Source of the DNA: Marinifilum breve
GTDB lineage: Bacteria > Bacteroidota > Bacteroidia > Bacteroidales > Marinifilaceae
Direction of reading: 5' to 3'
Length of the DNA: 64,000 bases
Assembly: GCF_003202155.1 (NCBI RefSeq)
Contig: NZ_QFLI01000007.1
Coordinates: 186,001-250,000 of the forward strand
Below are positions 1 through 9,371 of this stretch, one piece after another. A model generated the notes under the pieces. It did no database searches. It was not told the origin of the DNA and was given only the letters and a program-made list of their open reading frames with translations. Within the stretch, counting starts at the first letter, position 1. The number at the start of each line of letters is the position of its first letter. Position numbers and translations under genes: made by a program.

Positions 1-64
1 CTTGAGCAAAAGAATATGCTCCTGTCATTACGACTGCTAAAAAGACGAATAAAATCTTTTTCAT
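1..64 (-). CDS. Partial exported protein (signal peptide only)
   Basis: Only the first 21 codons lie in the window. They begin MKKILFVFLAVVMTGAYSFA, a typical Sec signal peptide with a short basic N-region and a hydrophobic core, ending in AQ as is common in Bacteroidota. The gene lies downstream of csgG on the same strand but is separated from it by a hairpin terminator and a 350-base AT-rich gap, so it probably has its own promoter. Position next to csgEFG makes a curli subunit (CsgA/CsgB-like) the first thing to test, but nothing of the mature protein is visible, so this is a guess from context. Confidence 0.6.
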   Translation of the reverse strand, partial: MKKILFVFLAVVMTGAYSFAQ

Positions 65-370
65 GGTTTGAATTTTTTGGTTTAAAGTGAAAAACAGGTT
101 TCCCTGCGTGAATTGTTTTAATTAATCTTTAATGTATTATTTGATGATTTATGTTCTTAATTCGAAAACTAAAGTATAAAGTTAAATTGAAAATAAAATG
201 TTAGTTTACATCAAAACATACATTTATATGATGAGTATTTAAAAGATATTGATCAAACCAAACAAAGTTTTTAAATACTGTTTAAATAGTTAATTTAAAT
301 TAAACAAGCCTCTTGAACCATTGCTTTTACTGACTCACACAAGAATATTAAAAGAAAAATCAAGTGTACA
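65..370. other. AT-rich intergenic gap
   Basis: About 300 bases without an open frame, between the csgG terminator and the start of the partial exported gene. It is very AT-rich and should hold that gene's promoter, but I could not identify a convincing TTTG/TAnnTTTG pair and see no repeat or RNA gene. Confidence 0.5.
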
Positions 371-403
371 AAAAAGGGTTAGAAACTAATCTAACCCTTT
401 TTC
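371..403 (-). terminator. Hairpin terminator after csgG
   Basis: GGGTTAGA and TCTAACCC form a perfect 8-bp stem flanked by A and T runs. It lies 16 bases past the csgG stop codon and would act on minus-strand transcripts; the symmetric A/T flanks could make it work in both directions. Confidence 0.75.
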
Positions 404-418
404 TTTTTTACTTTTATT

Positions 419-1873
419 TTATTCAACAGACTCAACGTCTGACTTAGGTTTCTTCCTAACCTTCTGTTTTCTTACTCTTTTTTTATTGTTCTTTTTCCAT
501 AGATTATCAAAGTAAAAATTAAGTCCTATTTTTCCTTCCCAAAAATAATCATTGTAGTGTCCTTGTTTTAATCCATCTACTTTATCATTGAAGATATAAT
601 GATTCAATACTGAAAAATTTAATCCAAATCTATCGTTGAGTAAAAATTCAACCCCAGCTCCATAAATTGCTTGGGCATGTATAGAATTTGATAGATCAAA
701 TGTAAATGCTGATTTATCATGTTCTGAAAACAAACCAACACCGCCCTCAACATAAGGCGTCCAATCCTTATAAGGCAAAAGTCGATATTTTGCTGTTACA
801 TCTAGCGAATTAAAGGTTTTTTGAAAATGTTTTGTTGTAGCTAAATCTCCTCGCGTAATACTAGCTTTAAACTGCATGAAAGATTGAGTATCGTAGAGCA
901 AGGATACTCCACCACAAGCTTCCATTTCCGTATGACTAAAATCTCCCATATACAGCCAAGATCCTCCTTCAATACCAATCCCGAATTTATGACGTCTCTT
1001 GCTTATCAGTTGATCAAAGAAATCTGATTCTTGATTTTCTTCTTTTTCCTCTACATATCTAGTTATTACATCAGAATTAACCTCTTCTGGGTTCTTAAGA
1101 TCCCACAACCCTTCAATAACTCCTTCTATAATTAAGGATTCAACAGCTTTTTCAATAGCTTCTTTCACCGCCATTTCGGATGGTTCATTGTAGGTAAATC
1201 CGGTTTCAGCCTCCAAGAGTCGCTTAAATTTCACATATCTAAACAGGCTTGCATCAACCTTTTGCGATAATATCATTTTTGAAGTATAAACTGTCTTCAA
1301 TATCCTACCATTACTAGTCGAAATTGCGCGCAAATATACCGTAACCCTATCCTGACGATATTGACCCGAACCTCCAGCTGCAAAATACATTAAACCGGCA
1401 CCTCCGGTAATTACATTTGCATCATAACTAATCACTCCACCTTCTAAAACAATTCCTGCAAACAATAATGGCGGCAACAATTGAGTATTATCATCTTTAC
1501 CAGCATAATTCGCTCTACTTGATCGAATAATCTTCCTCTCATTCAACAGGTTATTCAACCCTTCTCGCTCAAGAGGTATAAACCAACCTGATTCCTCAAT
1601 TGCCTTTAATAATATTGAAGTGGTACCTTGCGTGACAGCTGTAGACCAATTTGCACCAGTCTCAGAAGGCTTGTATTGTCCGGTTTGATCTCGGAACTTA
1701 TATACTGCTGCCACAATTTTCTCTCGTGGTTCTGGTAATCCGACCAGATTTTTTCTAACAGGAGTTTCTGCTCCAATTTCTGCTCGCTGTTCAGTTAATG
1801 GTTGGTTAAAATAAGGTACACATCCACTGAAAATAAAAATTACCAGTAGATAAAGTGGTATAAATCTTTTCAT
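419..1873 (-). CDS. csgG: CsgG curli secretion pore with C-terminal extension
   Basis: Outer-membrane lipoprotein that forms the nonameric curli export pore. The signal peptide ends in the lipobox FSGC (Cys18). Residues about 25-275 match the CsgG family: an N-terminal 'AAVYKFRDQTGQYK' stretch, an 'EREGLNNLLNERK' stretch, and the transmembrane beta region around 'GGVISYDANVITGG'. E. coli CsgG is 277 residues; this protein has 484. The extra 190 or so residues (from about 292, 'HKFGIGIEGGSWLYMGDF') alternate hydrophobic and polar residues like a small outer-membrane beta-barrel domain and end in a basic KK/RKQK tail. Whether the extension is a barrel or a periplasmic domain is inference. It is the last gene of csgE-csgF-csgG, 39 bases after csgF, and is followed by a terminator. 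Confidence 0.9.
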   Translation of the reverse strand: MKRFIPLYLLVIFIFSGCVPYFNQPLTEQRAEIGAETPVRKNLVGLPEPREKIVAAVYKFRDQTGQYKPSETGANWSTAVTQGTTSILLKAIEESGWFIPLEREGLNNLLNERKIIRSSRANYAGKDDNTQLLPPLLFAGIVLEGGVISYDANVITGGAGLMYFAAGGSGQYRQDRVTVYLRAISTSNGRILKTVYTSKMILSQKVDASLFRYVKFKRLLEAETGFTYNEPSEMAVKEAIEKAVESLIIEGVIEGLWDLKNPEEVNSDVITRYVEEKEENQESDFFDQLISKRRHKFGIGIEGGSWLYMGDFSHTEMEACGGVSLLYDTQSFMQFKASITRGDLATTKHFQKTFNSLDVTAKYRLLPYKDWTPYVEGGVGLFSEHDKSAFTFDLSNSIHAQAIYGAGVEFLLNDRFGLNFSVLNHYIFNDKVDGLKQGHYNDYFWEGKIGLNFYFDNLWKKNNKKRVRKQKVRKKPKSDVESVE

Positions 1874-1912
1874 ATAGAGAGATTTAAAGAGGTATAATAA
1901 TTAGTAGTAATT

Positions 1913-2335
1913 TTAATAACTTGGTATGACGACATTGGTATAGTTTCCATTCCTTATATCTTGAATATTAACGGTAACACCACTTGCATCTTCCATTATA
2001 TCTACTTTATAGCTACCTAAATTATAACTCCCAGTCTCCAAATCACCCCCGTCTCCAAAAATTTGACTCACCAATCTGCTCGATAGCTGATTTAATATTT
2101 GTCTATTCAAATTGGTTTCAAAATCGTCTAATGGATCTTGATTAAAACTATCCTCTTGAGTAGGATCTTCTATTTTATCTTGCTGTTTTGCCGAATTTAT
2201 CAACCAATTGTAATTGTATGGATTTCCACCAAAATTTGAATTTATTGGAGTATAAACAAAATCCTGCGCCATTGCTCCAATAGGTTGAGCTAGAAAAAAT
2301 AAAGCGACTATGATTATTGCTTTTAAATATTTCAT
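1913..2335 (-). CDS. csgF: CsgF curli assembly factor
   Basis: Small exported protein (140 residues) that binds the CsgG pore and couples secretion to fibre nucleation at the cell surface. A signal peptide ends near 'GAMAQ'. The mature N-terminus 'FVYTPINSNFGGNP' followed by 'NWLINSAKQQDKIEDP' is the hallmark of CsgF (the NPNFGGNP and LLNSAQAQN..DP regions of the E. coli protein), which is the part that inserts in the CsgG channel. The C-terminal part is short and beta-rich. It starts 17 bases after the csgE stop and precedes csgG, so the three are one operon. Confidence 0.9.
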   Translation of the reverse strand: MKYLKAIIIVALFFLAQPIGAMAQDFVYTPINSNFGGNPYNYNWLINSAKQQDKIEDPTQEDSFNQDPLDDFETNLNRQILNQLSSRLVSQIFGDGGDLETGSYNLGSYKVDIMEDASGVTVNIQDIRNGNYTNVVIPSY

Positions 2336-2352
2336 GATGTATCATTTTAAGG

Positions 2353-2868
2353 TTAAAAAATACCCGAACCTGATTGATCATCTCCATCAAGTTGCGATTT
2401 CATTCTTTCGTAGTTGCTTAAATATCTTGTTGTTTTATATATTGCATAATTTGACATTTGTTCCATAATATCGTTACGCGGCTGAACTCTCTGCTTAAAC
2501 ACCTCTTCATCATTAACTAATATGGTAATTTGAGTTGCTAATCCAGGTAAAACCATTTCCTTAATGGTAATTGTAAAATTCTTAGCATTTTTAGGTGCAT
2601 TCCAGGTTGCATAAAACATATCAAAAAAATCCCGACCAACTTTTGATATTGTCTCATCCATAATCAATCCATCGATTTCCATATCAAGTTCTGCCGACTC
2701 AGTACTCGAATTATTTTGCACAGCGCTATTTAAAGCATCCTTTAATATTTTCAAAGTTCGCAAAGAATCTCTCTCTTTTTGAGTTTGCTGCGCTTGAGCT
2801 GAAAACGAACAACAAATTAGCAAAGAAACAAATACCAATGAGGTTATGCTTTTTAACGAACTTATCAT
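2353..2868 (-). CDS. csgE: CsgE curli secretion specificity factor
   Basis: Periplasmic adaptor that caps CsgG and selects curli subunits. The start at 2868 is chosen because the next 27 residues form a signal peptide ending 'SFSAQAQ'; an in-frame ATG 22 codons upstream (2934) would bury it. The mature region contains the family signature: 'EIDGLIMDETISKVGRDF' with 'ATWN', then 'ITILVNDEEVFKQRVQPR', matching the GLLTNHTVSSIGHDF / ITITVNQDVIFQ blocks of E. coli CsgE. The protein is somewhat longer than the E. coli one, with a Ser/Gly-rich tail. First gene of the csgEFG operon; its promoter should be in the 178 bases between it and the PorP gene. Confidence 0.88.
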   Translation of the reverse strand: MISSLKSITSLVFVSLLICCSFSAQAQQTQKERDSLRTLKILKDALNSAVQNNSSTESAELDMEIDGLIMDETISKVGRDFFDMFYATWNAPKNAKNFTITIKEMVLPGLATQITILVNDEEVFKQRVQPRNDIMEQMSNYAIYKTTRYLSNYERMKSQLDGDDQSGSGIF

Positions 2869-3046
2869 TCTAAACACTATATAATCAGCCTTCTTCACAA
2901 TATATAAATATATACTTTCTAATTTTAAATTCATAAACTTTTACACCACATTAGACCACTCTTAAGAAATCTTAACTTTTGTTAACCAGTTAATTAAACT
3001 TAAACAGATAAATATAATTCTTTGACAATTGGTCTTTTTTTATCCA

Positions 3047-4066
3047 TTAAAATTTTGGACAACGAATTGCCCTAATTCTTTTCTTTTTTCTAAAATAGTG
3101 TGATCCTGAACAAGATGTGCGAGTTTTTCCCAATAAATATGTTAGAGAAATCTCATGAGCTCCAGAGTTGGTTTTCACCAATTTTGATACTACATAGTCA
3201 TATGAATAACCTATCCTTAACCTATCTGTTTGATATCCTAAAAGCACAATAAATGCATCAAAATCAAATGATAGATTCTGTCTAAACCAAGTACCAACAA
3301 CCCAATTGGTTCTTGAAAAATACAATCCATAATTCATTTGCTCAAAATCTTGCTGCTTCTGATACAAAATATTTGGTGAAATCATGAAATCACTTTTCAT
3401 TAATCCTCTTGAATATCCAATAGGAATTGCAGCCCCTGCATGAACCGTATATTTTCTCGGTAAAACAGCAGAATTGTTATCACTGTCAAATGCTTCATCG
3501 GGTTCTGATAAATGATCAGCAACAGCTCCCAAATAAAAGTTTTTATAATTTGCTACTATCCCAAGCGAAAAATCGATATATGAATGAGATAAACTCCCTG
3601 GCTGAATCTCCCGTCCGGGATATATTACACCATACAAAGGATCAATCATATCTGAAAAAACGAGAGATTCCCAATCTAACTTTCTTTGTACGTATGTAGC
3701 TTTAAGGCCTGTATTCACCGAAAAATTTCTGTTTATATTTAGGGAGTATGAATACACCCCTGAGACCATGGTAGTTTTAATTGCTCCATCTCCCTGATTA
3801 TCCTGAATCAGTAAAAGACCCAATCCACCATGCATAATATCAACATATTGATCGTAAGAAATCGTATAGGTTACAAATGGCTTATTGTTTTGCGGCCATT
3901 GATTACGATATGACAATGATGCAACCGGAGCAAATTCCGATCCTGCTAAAGCCGGATTTAAATACAAACGGTTGGCATAAAATTGAGAAAATTCTATATC
4001 CTGCGCCTTAACAACCTGTGAGAGCACAATCAAAATGATTATATGAACAATTCTCCATTTTAACAT
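3047..4066 (-). CDS. PorP/SprF family outer-membrane protein (type IX secretion)
   Basis: 339 residues with a signal peptide ending near 'VVKAQ', then 'DIEFSQFYANRLYLNPALAG', the standard opening of the PorP/SprF family. The rest alternates in beta-barrel fashion (for example 'YGLYFSRTNWVVGTWFRQN', 'LLGYQTDRLRIGYSYDYV'). Members of this family anchor or help export specific T9SS substrates that carry a gliding-type (CHU_C) C-terminal domain. The substrate candidate is the gene directly upstream, whose stop codon is one base from this start, so the pair is almost certainly co-transcribed and functionally matched. The C-terminus is unusually basic (FRKKKRIRAIRCPKF). Confidence 0.88.
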   Translation of the reverse strand: MLKWRIVHIIILIVLSQVVKAQDIEFSQFYANRLYLNPALAGSEFAPVASLSYRNQWPQNNKPFVTYTISYDQYVDIMHGGLGLLLIQDNQGDGAIKTTMVSGVYSYSLNINRNFSVNTGLKATYVQRKLDWESLVFSDMIDPLYGVIYPGREIQPGSLSHSYIDFSLGIVANYKNFYLGAVADHLSEPDEAFDSDNNSAVLPRKYTVHAGAAIPIGYSRGLMKSDFMISPNILYQKQQDFEQMNYGLYFSRTNWVVGTWFRQNLSFDFDAFIVLLGYQTDRLRIGYSYDYVVSKLVKTNSGAHEISLTYLLGKTRTSCSGSHYFRKKKRIRAIRCPKF

Positions 4067-4067
4067 C

Positions 4068-7000
4068 TTACCTTATTAAAGAAACGGAGCCATCTTGTTT
4101 TGACTTCCCATTAATAATAAGAGTCCATACATAAACTCCAGTATTTACGGGTTTCCCTTTATAAGTTCCATCCCATCCTTCTCCTAAATCAGTAAATTCA
4201 TAAATCATTTCTCCCCAACGATTATAGATGTACATTTCTATTTCTTCTCCTATAATGTCTCCAGTTATTACGGGACCAAATGTATCGTTCAACCCATCGC
4301 CATTAGGCGTAAATGCATTAGGGACAAAAATTCTATATCGATCTACATATACCATTATATCATCTTCACCCACACATCCATTGAAATCTGTAAACACCAA
4401 TGTATATTTCCCCTCCTCTGTTACTATATAGGTGGATGAGGTTGTTCCATCTTGCCACAAATAAGTACCTGGTAAAAATCTTATTTCAATTGCAGGAGCT
4501 AAAACTTTACTTTCTGTATAGAAGATAGTTGTATCCGCGCCTAAATCAAAAATAGGTTTATCATTAACCGTAAAACTAACTGTGGATGTATTTTCACACA
4601 TACCATCAGTAACCTGAGTATATAAAACCAAGTTATTGCTGATTTGATTTGATAAAGGAGTGTTCACAGCATCAGATAAATCTACATCCTGAAACCACGA
4701 TATAATTGAACCTACACCAGATATCCTTTGATCTAAATCAGACAAATTATAATTATCAACCACTCCTCCTCCAGCTTCATCCTCACACAATTCAATCATC
4801 AGATCATTAGCTACAGGTAACGGATTTACGAAAAAGTTTAATCTTGCAGTATTTTCACAGCTATTACTATTAGTTACCAATGCATAATAAGCACTTTGAT
4901 CACTTACTATTTGATTAGATGGATCATTTACTGGTATGGTTAAACGATCATCCTCATACCACTGAATCATAGCATTTGGGTCCTGACTTAACGAACTTTC
5001 AAAATCAGTAAGGTTAACATTTCCAATGACTGAACTTCCAAATGTTTCTTCACACAGATTTTCTGTTACTGTTGTAGTTTCAGGCAAAGCTGTAATTGTA
5101 AAATCGAGTTCTCCAAAACTTTCACAAGTTCCGTCCCAAACACGGGCATAAAAAATATCCCCATCGGAAATCTGCACATTACCAGGATTCACAATCGCAT
5201 TTGTAAATGAATCATCGGCATACCATACCAAAGATATACCAGGACTTGAACTGATATTACTTTCATAAATTCTTAGGTCTTCACCATTAACAACTCCTGT
5301 ATTAAAACTATCTTCACAAAGAACTACAGAATGATTCTGAGCCTGAGGTAATGGATTAATCGTAAAATCTATTTGCCCTACATTGCTTTCTACTCCAAAA
5401 CTAACTCTCACAAAGAAATCGTCACCATTACTTACACTTACATCTGATGGATTCGGCACAGGAAGTGTTAAAGCTGAATCGAAAAACCATTCTTTTACTG
5501 TTCCAGGGTCATTATTTACAGCAGTTTCTAGTCGAGTCAAATCATAACCGGTGACTATTCCTGATCCTTGAGTATCTTCACAAAGTTGAATTTGCAGATC
5601 ATTGGCTTCTGGTAACTGCCTAACATTAAATGTAACACTTCCATTATTTGAGCAATTAGCATCTTGCACCAAAGCATAAAAAACATCATTATCAACAACG
5701 CTTACATTATCAGGCGTCAAAACTGCATTCGTTAATCCTACATCTGTATACCAGGTAACTGTAGAAGTACTTCCTCCACTGATATTGGAATTGTAATTCA
5801 ATAGATTTATTCCGGTTGTAAGCCCCGTTCCGAAACTATCTTCCCAAACATCTATAACAATATCCAATGCCGTTGGTAAAGCTCTTACTATATAAGTTAC
5901 TACAGCAACATTCGTATTTAAACCATCATCAACAGCTGCAAAGTATCTCACACCATTTGTAGCATTGACATTTGTTGGATCAGCAATAGGGTTTGTTGGC
6001 AATCCATTGGGCTCTGTTGGCCAATCAAAAAACCAAGTAAATGCATCACCATTTCCTTCATTAATTTGATTTTCAAGCAAGCTTAAATCTACAAATGCAC
6101 TACCACTTCCTGCAACATCTTCACAAACTTCAGGAAAAACATCCCTGGCAACAGGAGTATTTAACACTGAAAATTGCACTGTAGCTACATTTGAACAGCT
6201 TACATTGGAAACCAAAACATAGAAAATATCACCATCTGTCACATCCTGTGCACTTGGATTCGGAACCAAATTGCTCAAAGCAGAATCGAGATACCACTCC
6301 ACATTTACAGATTGTCCTCCAGTTATGGCACTATTATGCGTTGTTAAATCAACAGCTGTCGCCGTCATTGATCCCGGAACATCTTCAAACTCCGTAATGT
6401 TTTGGTCATTTGCAATCGGCAATGGCAACACCGAGTAGGTAACAACAGCAGTATTAGACTCACCTCCACTTTCTACTAAAACATGAAACTGCTGTCCATC
6501 AGTAACAGCAGCATTTGTAGGCTCAGCTACCAAGACTGTAAATCCATCATCATCATACCAGGTTACAGTGCTTGTTGTTCCTCCATTAATAGCACCATTC
6601 AAGTCTGTTAAATTTATATTTGAAGCAACACCACTACCTGCTACATCTTCACAAACACTAACATTCTGATCATTCGCTATAGGCGATGAACGCACAATAA
6701 ACTCAACACTTCCGCGATTTGTACAGTTACCATTATCGATAAATGCATAAAAAACATCACCATCACTAACTGTAATATTTCCAGGACTAGAAACCAAATT
6801 CACAAATGCTGCATCTTCATACCATACAACTGGACTTCCATTAGAGACAGTACTATCATAAGAAGTCAGGTCAACACCTGATGCCGTTCCACTTCCAAAA
6901 GTATCTTCCCATAACTGAATTGTTATGTCATTGCCCTCTGGCAAACTTTCAACAGTATACGTTACTGTAGCAACACTTGCCCCTGTTGAAGTAGACACCT

Positions 7001-8843
7001 CAGCATAAAAAACTTCTCCGTTGGAAACAGTTCTATCAGTAGGATTGGTAACTGGGTTAGTTAACCCAACATCATGAAACCAAGTAACGGGCAATGCATT
7101 GCCATTTGTAATTGCATTATCAAGTTGAGTTAAATCTATATTCGAAGTAATTCCAGAATTATAATTATCCTCACAAACTACAGGGTTTTGATCTACAGCC
7201 TGAGGCAAAGCATTCACTGTTACGGTTACTACCGCTACATCAATACAATTTCCATCATCTACTTGCACCCAAAATTGCTGACCATTTGTGGCACTTACAT
7301 TAGTAGGATCGGGAACTACAGTTGCTAAACCACCATCAGAGTACCATACATAAGTAATACCTGCACCTCCGTTTATAGCTGATTGAAGTGCGGTAAGATC
7401 AATTCCTGAAGCTACGCCACCACCAATCACATCTTCCCACACTGACATAGTTTGATCATTAGCCGTTGGTAATGTATTTATAACAATGGACTGTGTCACA
7501 TTATCAGTGCCACCTGAAATTAAATTTACTTCTAGATTAACATCGTAAGTACCTGCGGCAGGAAAAACATGAGTTACGGTAAACGGACTTACATTACTTG
7601 TCAGTGTAGTTCCATCTCCAAAATCCCAGGTTGCACTAGCAATATTGGTTAAATCAGAAGTAATTGTAAATTCTGTATCATCTCCTTCGCAGTCGAATTG
7701 ATATGCAAATTCCAGACTAAAAATACTGGTAACAAAATTGGGCAGGCCTAACCAACATCTTCTTCCTGACAAATTTTTCGAATCTGCCGCAAAATTACTT
7801 CCTGCTCCAGCAACATCTGGATTGTTAATCACATCCAAATTTAAACTCCCACTTGTTGCTGAATTATTTGTTTTCGCTAAATATATTCTATTATCCGGTG
7901 CCAATTGCAATGCACCATAATACCATGCTCCGCTTCCTAACAGCTGTGCTGAGCCATTAATAGTAGCCTGATTATTGGATGAAATATTAAATTGATACAG
8001 TTCTCCTAGTGTATACAAACTCACATACAAAAATTCACCTGATGGAGAAAATTCCACACCATAAGGAGAAGTATAACTACTAATCTGTATTGGATTTAAT
8101 ACTTGTCCGGTAGAAGAATTAAAATCAAATAATTCCACCATGTTTTCTGTATAAATTGCAACAGCAAGCTTGCTCCCATTTGGTGAAGTTTTCATATAAC
8201 CAATAGAAGATCTTCTGTCAGAATTATGAACTATACCTACGGAACTAGTAACGGCAGCTGACAAACCTGCTGCACTTAATTGATAAGCTAAAAACCGTCT
8301 ATTCCCCCACTCATGAGTAAGCACCCAAAAATCCGTGCCATTTGCATGTTTTACTGCAGTAACTTTTTCACAAACTTCATTCCTAAACACCACAACGTTT
8401 TTGGTCGTAACTTGTCCCAAGCCACCATTCATTGACATATCCACAATCGAATATCTCAAGCCATTTCTTAAAGCATTTTGATGAGCATCAACAGTAAAAA
8501 TGTAATACAATACACTACTACCTGGTTGCTGCACAATAATAGAAGATTGAGTTGCAGAAACATTTCCATCCAATCCATTTCCATTTGCCATTACAGCGTG
8601 ATTTTTATTATACACCGTAATTCCATCAGTATAGAATAAAAGATCGCCTTGAGCATTGCAAACAGTTGCACATCCCTCTTCAGTATCTAATGCACCATCA
8701 GTTAATGGTGCCGCAGGGTCAATATTAAAATTCAAACCTGCATTTTCGCCAAAATACCATACCCCGGCACGTCCTTGGGCAAGTATTTTAGAAAAAGAAG
8801 AAAGTACTAAAACTACAACTACTATATATGTCTTTAGCTTCAT
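4068..8843 (-). CDS. Giant modular T9SS substrate (propeller-PKD-11 repeats-CHU_C)
   Basis: 1591-residue exported protein. Order: signal peptide (1-23, ending KILAQ); about 350 residues with WD/YVTN-propeller-like character ('AGVWYFGENAGLNF', 'SPNGSKLAVAIYTENMVELF', 'GVEFSPSGEFLYVSLY'); a PKD-like domain ('ATWDFGDGTTLTSN'); eleven Ig-like modules of about 80-90 residues, each opening with a xxANDxxxxxCED or WED motif and holding a central 'xTWYxDxxLTxxVxNP' block; and a C-terminal gliding-motility-type sorting domain ('FVPNAFTPNGDGLNDTF', 'YNRWGEMIYE', 'GWDGTYKGKPVNTGVYVW'). That C-terminal family directs export by type IX secretion. Probable role: large surface adhesin or matrix protein; ligand unknown. 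Located one base upstream of its PorP/SprF partner and just upstream of the curli operon. Confidence 0.88.
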   Translation of the reverse strand: MKLKTYIVVVVLVLSSFSKILAQGRAGVWYFGENAGLNFNIDPAAPLTDGALDTEEGCATVCNAQGDLLFYTDGITVYNKNHAVMANGNGLDGNVSATQSSIIVQQPGSSVLYYIFTVDAHQNALRNGLRYSIVDMSMNGGLGQVTTKNVVVFRNEVCEKVTAVKHANGTDFWVLTHEWGNRRFLAYQLSAAGLSAAVTSSVGIVHNSDRRSSIGYMKTSPNGSKLAVAIYTENMVELFDFNSSTGQVLNPIQISSYTSPYGVEFSPSGEFLYVSLYTLGELYQFNISSNNQATINGSAQLLGSGAWYYGALQLAPDNRIYLAKTNNSATSGSLNLDVINNPDVAGAGSNFAADSKNLSGRRCWLGLPNFVTSIFSLEFAYQFDCEGDDTEFTITSDLTNIASATWDFGDGTTLTSNVSPFTVTHVFPAAGTYDVNLEVNLISGGTDNVTQSIVINTLPTANDQTMSVWEDVIGGGVASGIDLTALQSAINGGAGITYVWYSDGGLATVVPDPTNVSATNGQQFWVQVDDGNCIDVAVVTVTVNALPQAVDQNPVVCEDNYNSGITSNIDLTQLDNAITNGNALPVTWFHDVGLTNPVTNPTDRTVSNGEVFYAEVSTSTGASVATVTYTVESLPEGNDITIQLWEDTFGSGTASGVDLTSYDSTVSNGSPVVWYEDAAFVNLVSSPGNITVSDGDVFYAFIDNGNCTNRGSVEFIVRSSPIANDQNVSVCEDVAGSGVASNINLTDLNGAINGGTTSTVTWYDDDGFTVLVAEPTNAAVTDGQQFHVLVESGGESNTAVVTYSVLPLPIANDQNITEFEDVPGSMTATAVDLTTHNSAITGGQSVNVEWYLDSALSNLVPNPSAQDVTDGDIFYVLVSNVSCSNVATVQFSVLNTPVARDVFPEVCEDVAGSGSAFVDLSLLENQINEGNGDAFTWFFDWPTEPNGLPTNPIADPTNVNATNGVRYFAAVDDGLNTNVAVVTYIVRALPTALDIVIDVWEDSFGTGLTTGINLLNYNSNISGGSTSTVTWYTDVGLTNAVLTPDNVSVVDNDVFYALVQDANCSNNGSVTFNVRQLPEANDLQIQLCEDTQGSGIVTGYDLTRLETAVNNDPGTVKEWFFDSALTLPVPNPSDVSVSNGDDFFVRVSFGVESNVGQIDFTINPLPQAQNHSVVLCEDSFNTGVVNGEDLRIYESNISSSPGISLVWYADDSFTNAIVNPGNVQISDGDIFYARVWDGTCESFGELDFTITALPETTTVTENLCEETFGSSVIGNVNLTDFESSLSQDPNAMIQWYEDDRLTIPVNDPSNQIVSDQSAYYALVTNSNSCENTARLNFFVNPLPVANDLMIELCEDEAGGGVVDNYNLSDLDQRISGVGSIISWFQDVDLSDAVNTPLSNQISNNLVLYTQVTDGMCENTSTVSFTVNDKPIFDLGADTTIFYTESKVLAPAIEIRFLPGTYLWQDGTTSSTYIVTEEGKYTLVFTDFNGCVGEDDIMVYVDRYRIFVPNAFTPNGDGLNDTFGPVITGDIIGEEIEMYIYNRWGEMIYEFTDLGEGWDGTYKGKPVNTGVYVWTLIINGKSKQDGSVSLIR

Positions 8844-8950
8844 AAAACAAATTTAAAAGCTTGTTTACTTTTGCTTAAACTTTGATTATCTTTTACTTAC
8901 ATTCAATTTACAAAATAATAGTCATCATAACACAACAAAAACCAATTAAA

Positions 8951-8997
8951 AAAAATCAGGTAATAATTTCAATATTTCGAAGCTATTCCTGATTTTT
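8951..8997 (-). terminator. Possible terminator after the XRE-type gene
   Basis: AAAATCAGG (8952-8960) pairs with CCTGATTTT (8988-8996) across a 27-base loop and is followed on the minus strand by an A/T-rich run. It is 33 bases beyond the stop codon of the small DNA-binding gene. The long loop lowers confidence. Confidence 0.45.
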
Positions 8998-9029
8998 AAT
9001 ATTAGTTAAACGACTATGACTAAAAAAAA

Positions 9030-9218
9030 TTAGCTTAGTCCTAAGTAATCAAATAGTTTTGATTTAACATTAGCAGTTAGAGGTCTCTTTCCGTTAAGAA
9101 TGTATGACAAGTAAACATCTGTTATTCCAATAATTTTAGCTACTTTTTTCTTCTTGTCATCAAGAATTCTAAGTCTCTCTTTAATTCTTACCAAATCGTC
9201 TTGAACTTCTTGTGTCAT
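9030..9218 (-). CDS. Small XRE-family helix-turn-helix protein
   Basis: 62 residues. 'KKVAKIIGITDVYLSYILNG' followed by 'KRPLTANVKSKLFDYLGL' fits a Cro/C1-type helix-turn-helix: helix 2 (KVAKIIG), turn, recognition helix (VYLSYILNGKR). The ATG at 9218 was chosen because it begins a compact HTH protein; longer in-frame sequence upstream lacks a second credible ATG. Nothing but the DNA-binding unit is present, so it is a simple transcription factor or the DNA-binding half of a two-gene system; the target is unknown. It sits 150 bases downstream of the degenerate receiver gene on the same strand. Confidence 0.65.
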   Translation of the reverse strand: MTQEVQDDLVRIKERLRILDDKKKKVAKIIGITDVYLSYILNGKRPLTANVKSKLFDYLGLS

Positions 9219-9371
9219 AACTGTTGTTTTAAAATGAATAGAATTGAGTAATAAGGTTTGTTTCTTTCTTTTAACTGGATGGGAAGTAAGCAAATTGCCT
9301 ACTCCCACACCAAGCTAATTTTCTGCAAATTTTAACCAAATCATGGTTAGGTTTTAAAGTGAATAGAGCAA

